64,000 bases of DNA, from contig CAZYWP010000004.1 in the NCBI GenBank assembly GCA_964651495.1, forward strand, positions 1 through 64,000, read 5' to 3'. The position numbers and the translations under genes are program-made. Below the pieces are notes generated by a model that was not told the DNA's origin, did not search any database, and worked only from the letters and a program-made list of their open reading frames with translations. Origin of the DNA: CAZNVB01 sp964651495. Lineage in GTDB: Bacteria; Acidobacteriota; Aminicenantia; Aminicenantales; UBA8522. Positions 62,101 through 64,000 of the stretch are shown piece after piece (position 1 is the stretch's first letter; each line of letters opens with the position of its first letter).

Positions 62101-62223
62101 GAGAAGCTTCTTCGTCAGCGGCTTATCAAGTATGAGTACAGTCAGAACGGCGAGGGCCAGGCCAAGCGCAGTCAAGACGGCCAGGCCGAAAAGACGCAAT
62201 ACCCTCTTCCGATGGCGGCGCAT
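59119..62223 (-). CDS. AsmA-like (YdbH/TamB superfamily) inner-membrane-anchored periplasmic protein
   Basis: 1034 residues. The basic start MRRHRKRVLR is followed by a transmembrane helix (about 12-32) and then a very long beta-groove region typical of AsmA-like lipid-transport proteins (LFPLQVEVDGLKAAGTFRGQDLSLELGRIKAGGSL near the start). The C-terminus has FGRVTGIVRGEIEGLAFSYGQPESFRFRLESV, like the conserved YdbH end. The following gene encodes a DUF1318/YdbL-like protein, as in the ydbH-ynbE-ydbL operon, but no ynbE-sized gene fits in the 96-base gap. It is a second large AsmA-type protein besides TamB at 46753-50157. Confidence 0.83.
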   Translation of the reverse strand: MRRHRKRVLRLFGLAVLTALGLALAVLTVLILDKPLTKKLLFSYFSRRTGFIIAAEKLDYRLFPLQVEVDGLKAAGTFRGQDLSLELGRIKAGGSLGRLFSRHRPLFTEITVENALLRISVDPAKRQRIDWKSAAEGLQRLGPLQIRNAGVEMSFPGGRAEMVGADLDLRSSDQRGVFLFSMSAVRTAFGSDRDRLSFSGSLRSAGELQLAGRPAFRGEVTVGSPRGMWNNTEVSPAEEIALKMRCEYLEEENRLSFSELDIALPSLARASGPLQVRLGKNSSLDWSLRASLSPAAILERLKPYLSSRLAALEVGGEIAVEGELRHTRERGPRTEVRLRTSFNDAGFSYSGREFTWRSSLSGVLTVKGVLPEIETAGRLALRKGDLITRNLSVRNISAGVELRLTPSLLFLPSIQGKAEEVRLRIGGEERILADVAAEGQGRLERSKRRLFFDSLKLECRDFSPFHIQAEVGLGFGSKRSIRVRSSALDLGRTLRFFHPFVPAGVSSWNPGGKVAFEVAAEEITRPERKWEGSGTFSAEGLQFNNPGSTATAEGLAPELRFSGGYSPSGRALSLDCSFSLANGETLWREYYVDWAAHPLRGRWRGEYVVPARSVAIEALELSLLPVGRAGVTGYAKAGNPASFDLQVSVLLEDPASLLALIGGPGGKVGFAAAWSGALSSDARLQRAGDLFSYVGQIQVQNGSIGGRNGIPTLAGIEARLPVCFVRGGLETKQAEPKEENGGYFRVVEVRGSGLTLGPLRLEISSFPNRWQIRPVAIDLWGGRASFGATTFTVDPYGFRVEGRTSLVFRDGDLARVLPAPAGSLLTGGFSADFPSVEISSDKIALQGEARGSLFSGTVTLRNLRLERPFSRRRTTILDVSFAGLDLEQMTNALPFGRVTGIVRGEIEGLAFSYGQPESFRFRLESVKKEGVRQTFSLKAVDSLTILSQGEGAVPSQSFFLRFVPAFPYERIGIQCSLKNDVFLLGGLIEEDGVEYLVRRARPFGINIINRDPSKMISFKDMVSRLKRIGDSKKY

Positions 62224-62279
62224 GGCTTCAGTCCCTAAGTATTTTATAATATTTCTGACCCAAGAGCCTACTCCCTCTC

Positions 62280-62308
62280 TTCAAAGAACCGGCAAATCCC
62301 GGTATAAT
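62280..62308 (+). promoter_or_regulatory. Predicted promoter of the lipoprotein gene at 62324
   Basis: TTCAAA (62280-62285), 17-base spacer, perfect TATAAT (62303-62308). The start codon at 62324 would lie only about 9 bases after transcription begins, with no Shine-Dalgarno sequence. Confidence 0.5.
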
Positions 62309-62323
62309 GTCTTTCCGACCGCC

Positions 62324-62845
62324 ATGATGCGCACCAAGCGAATGTCATTCAGAGTGCTCCTCGCGACCCTTATTCTCATCTGCTCGGGGTGCAAGAAGAA
62401 CCCGATCACCGCGACCATTTCCCCCGGCCAGGAGACGATCATGGTCATCTGCTCCCCCGCCTCCGGCGGCCCGGACGCCATCATCACGATCGCCGTGGCG
62501 ATTGCGGGAAATAACAAGGAAATCCGGGTTTTCGGACTGGACGTGGATTACGACGGCCAGATGTTCGAGTTCGATTCCGCCGGCAAGGGAAGTCTGACAG
62601 ACACCTGGGCGACCGTCGACGGAAACGAGTTCGCCTCCGGGACGCTCAAAGTCGGCGGCTACGTGGGCGGGGGAAGCCCCATTCCCATTAGCAGCAACGG
62701 CACGCTGGGGCTGGTCAAGTTGAAGGTCACCGGAGCCCAGTACGGCAACGGACAGCAGAGCCAGGTCTGGATCAGACAGTACACGGATGACATTGCGGGA
62801 TTCACGCCCGAATCGGCCTCTGCAGTTTTCACGCTGAAGAAGTGA
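62324..62845 (+). CDS. Small lipoprotein with cohesin/Ig-like beta domain
   Basis: 173 residues from the first of several Met codons after the promoter (62324, 62327, 62342 are all in frame). The signal peptide ends in ICSGC. The mature part (about 25-173) is beta-rich, beginning NPITATISPGQETIMVICSPASGGPDAIITIAVAIAGNNKEIRVFGLDVDYD and including FGLDVDYDGQMFEFDSA and GTLGLVKLKVTG, a pattern reminiscent of cohesin-type domains in which a hydrophobic strand precedes an aspartate turn. No partner dockerin is seen. It is divergent from the AsmA-like gene and precedes the STAS gene. Confidence 0.72.
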   Translation: MMRTKRMSFRVLLATLILICSGCKKNPITATISPGQETIMVICSPASGGPDAIITIAVAIAGNNKEIRVFGLDVDYDGQMFEFDSAGKGSLTDTWATVDGNEFASGTLKVGGYVGGGSPIPISSNGTLGLVKLKVTGAQYGNGQQSQVWIRQYTDDIAGFTPESASAVFTLKK

Positions 62846-62863
62846 CCCGCCGGAAATTTTCCC

Positions 62864-62892
62864 TTGCCAAATCCCTCCCGATATAGAATAAT
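62864..62892 (+). promoter_or_regulatory. Possible promoter of the STAS-domain gene
   Basis: TTGCCA (62864-62869), 17-base spacer, AATAAT (62887-62892). The 13-base leader contains AGAGGG before the ATG at 62912. Confidence 0.4.
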
Positions 62893-62911
62893 AATAACTC
62901 AGAGGGTGTTT

Positions 62912-63253
62912 ATGCCGGTCAGCTTCAGAGAAAAAGGCGAGGTCGTGATCCTCGACCTGTCCGGGGAGATCCGGTTCTCCGAAGCAATCTTTCCCTCCCT
63001 GAAAAAACTGATCGTCGAGCAGCTCGCCTCCGGGAAAAAGAACATCCTGCTCAATTTCGAAAAAGTCGAGTTCATCGACAGCTACGGGATCGGCGACATC
63101 GTGGCCGCACATACGGCCGTCCAGGAGAAAAAGGGGAAGCTGAAACTGGCCCACCTCTCCCACAAAATCTGGCTGATCTTCTATTACTCCGGCCTGACCC
63201 GGATCCTGGAGATTTTCGACAGCGAGGATAAAGCCCTCAGCAGCTTTCTCTGA
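62912..63253 (+). CDS. STAS-domain protein (anti-sigma-factor antagonist type)
   Basis: 113 residues from the ATG at 62912, which has AGAGGG 6 bases upstream; the frame extends further 5' without a ribosome site. It has the SpoIIAA/RsbV fold: VVILDLSGEIRFSEAI, the switch segment VEFIDSYGIGDIVAAH with the phosphorylatable Ser (D-S-x-G), and the C-terminal LKLAHLSHKIWLIFYYSGLTRILEIFDSEDKAL. Such proteins are phosphorylated by a serine kinase and release sigma factors or bind other partners. No RsbW-like kinase is in the window; the ECF/ZAS pair at 5398-6773 is a different regulatory type. Confidence 0.9.
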   Translation: MPVSFREKGEVVILDLSGEIRFSEAIFPSLKKLIVEQLASGKKNILLNFEKVEFIDSYGIGDIVAAHTAVQEKKGKLKLAHLSHKIWLIFYYSGLTRILEIFDSEDKALSSFL

Positions 63254-63323
63254 GGATGTTCCCCGGCGGCCGGCGCCAGCGACTAAATCTTACTGAACCT
63301 ATATAATTTATCGAAATTGTATG

Positions 63324-64000
63324 CTACGGGGTCTTCTCTTTAGGGCCAAGATTGTCCCTGGCCGTGAGGGCCGCCGGCCCGACTTCAGGCGCCAGCCGGT
63401 AAGGGACATCAGCCCGGCGCAGGTCGTTTCCCCAGAAGACGATGTTCCGGCTCGTTCCGCCCCGGACGTCGAAAAAGATCCCTGTTCCGGGCAGGGCCGT
63501 GTTGTGCCTGGCGGTCATGTCCTCGACCCGGTTGAGCACAACCGCCGCTGCCCCTGGTCCCGGCCCGGCCGGACGGCCGGCCAACCCATCGAGGTCCAGG
63601 CCCTGAATATCCTCGAGATAGAGGGCGCTCCTCCAGCGCTCATAGACCGGCGTGCCCCAGGCGACCTCGATATCCCTCAGCCTGAGGTTTTTGACCCGCT
63701 GGAAAACGAGGGCGTGGACGGCTTTGTCGTACGGCGCAGCCGGGTCATGGGAAATAAAAAGCTTAACGTTTTCCATGGTGATTCCATCGAGCCAGTTCTC
63801 AGGGTGTCCGCTGCAGACGCTCGAGCCGTATCCACGGGCGATCACATTCTGAATCAGGATATTGCGGATGGAACCCGCCGGCCGGTCGTCCTCTTTTTTC
63901 CAGTTCCTGTGCACCTCGCTCCTCTTCTTGATGTTGAAATGGAACGGCTCGCCGTCGCCCCACCAGAACCAGTCGTGGCGCCGACATTCGATGACCAGGT
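63324..64000 (-). CDS. Right-handed beta-helix protein, glycoside hydrolase 28/pectate-lyase-like (partial, C-terminus)
   Basis: Only the last 224 codons are in the window; the frame remains open at the right edge, where it reads LVIECRRHDWFWWGDGEPFHFN, so the ATG-like starts further in are not the true start. Repeated short strands (IRNILIQNVIARGYGSSVC, ITMENVKLFIS, VKNLRLRDIEVAWG, VEDMTARHNTA) give the parallel beta-helix pattern of GH28-like or CBM-associated polysaccharide-active proteins. Catalytic residues are not identifiable from the fragment. It is likely exported and active on carbohydrate, but its substrate is unknown. Confidence 0.75.
   Translation of the reverse strand, partial: LVIECRRHDWFWWGDGEPFHFNIKKRSEVHRNWKKEDDRPAGSIRNILIQNVIARGYGSSVCSGHPENWLDGITMENVKLFISHDPAAPYDKAVHALVFQRVKNLRLRDIEVAWGTPVYERWRSALYLEDIQGLDLDGLAGRPAGPGPGAAAVVLNRVEDMTARHNTALPGTGIFFDVRGGTSRNIVFWGNDLRRADVPYRLAPEVGPAALTARDNLGPKEKTP

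Overview
The window is a GC-rich, gene-dense bacterial chromosome segment, about 95% coding, from a diderm (Gram-negative-type) organism. It encodes a PilQ secretin, an Omp85/BamA-family barrel with TamB, a FadL-type porin, many lipoproteins and AsmA-like envelope proteins. The mix (PilMNOPQ, HslUV, ClpB, UvrD-RecB fusion, acyl-CoA carboxylase, citrate-cleavage cluster) would suit a deep-branching Acidobacteriota/Aminicenantota-like lineage. That placement is inference only, because no marker gene in the window settles it.

Layout. (1) 1-4255, minus: an operon for citrate/CoA-ester chemistry, with a succinyl-CoA-synthetase-like beta subunit fused to a 2[4Fe-4S] ferredoxin domain, an alpha subunit, a citryl-CoA-lyase-like protein, an HD protein and an aconitase-family large subunit cut by the window edge. 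(2) 4361-4544: a 184-bp MITE-like element with terminal inverted repeats and a perfect 9-bp target duplication. A second full copy lies at 41638-41821 and a decayed one at 58391-58447. (3) 4545-6773: ECF sigma factor, zinc anti-sigma factor and an exported repeat protein. (4) 7031-15567: RRM protein, SppA, UvrD-RecB helicase-nuclease, FtsB-like protein, phosphohexomutase, exported PCMT and CoaD. (5) 15594-22065, plus: pilMNOPQ followed by two lipoproteins. (6) 22105-31835, minus: priA, udg, coaBC, gmk, yicC, ABC exporter, usg, DUF465, glycosyltransferase; the PriA has lost its helicase motifs. (7) 32042-42417: tRNA-Phe, galU, FadL-like porin, clpB, an acidic protein, mutS, DUF2156, GNAT, pgsA. 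(8) 42403-58325, minus: fabD, SurA-like, Omp85 with about seven POTRA repeats, TamB, BCCP-biotin carboxylase-carboxyltransferase, transaldolase-like, FAH, Fn3 lipoprotein, hslUV. (9) 58447-64000: a YdbL/YdbH-like pair, a lipoprotein, a STAS protein and a partial beta-helix protein.

Functional themes: outer-membrane biogenesis and lipid transport (SurA-like, Omp85, TamB, YdbH/YdbL-like, MsbA-like), type IV pilus or secretion alignment complex, CoA and carboxylation metabolism (CoaD, CoaBC, carboxylase, citrate cleavage), DNA repair and restart (MutS, UDG, UvrD-RecB, PriA), and protein quality control (ClpB, HslUV, SppA, PCMT). Several well-matched promoters sit so close to start codons that their transcripts should be leaderless or nearly so (mutS, GNAT, pgsA).
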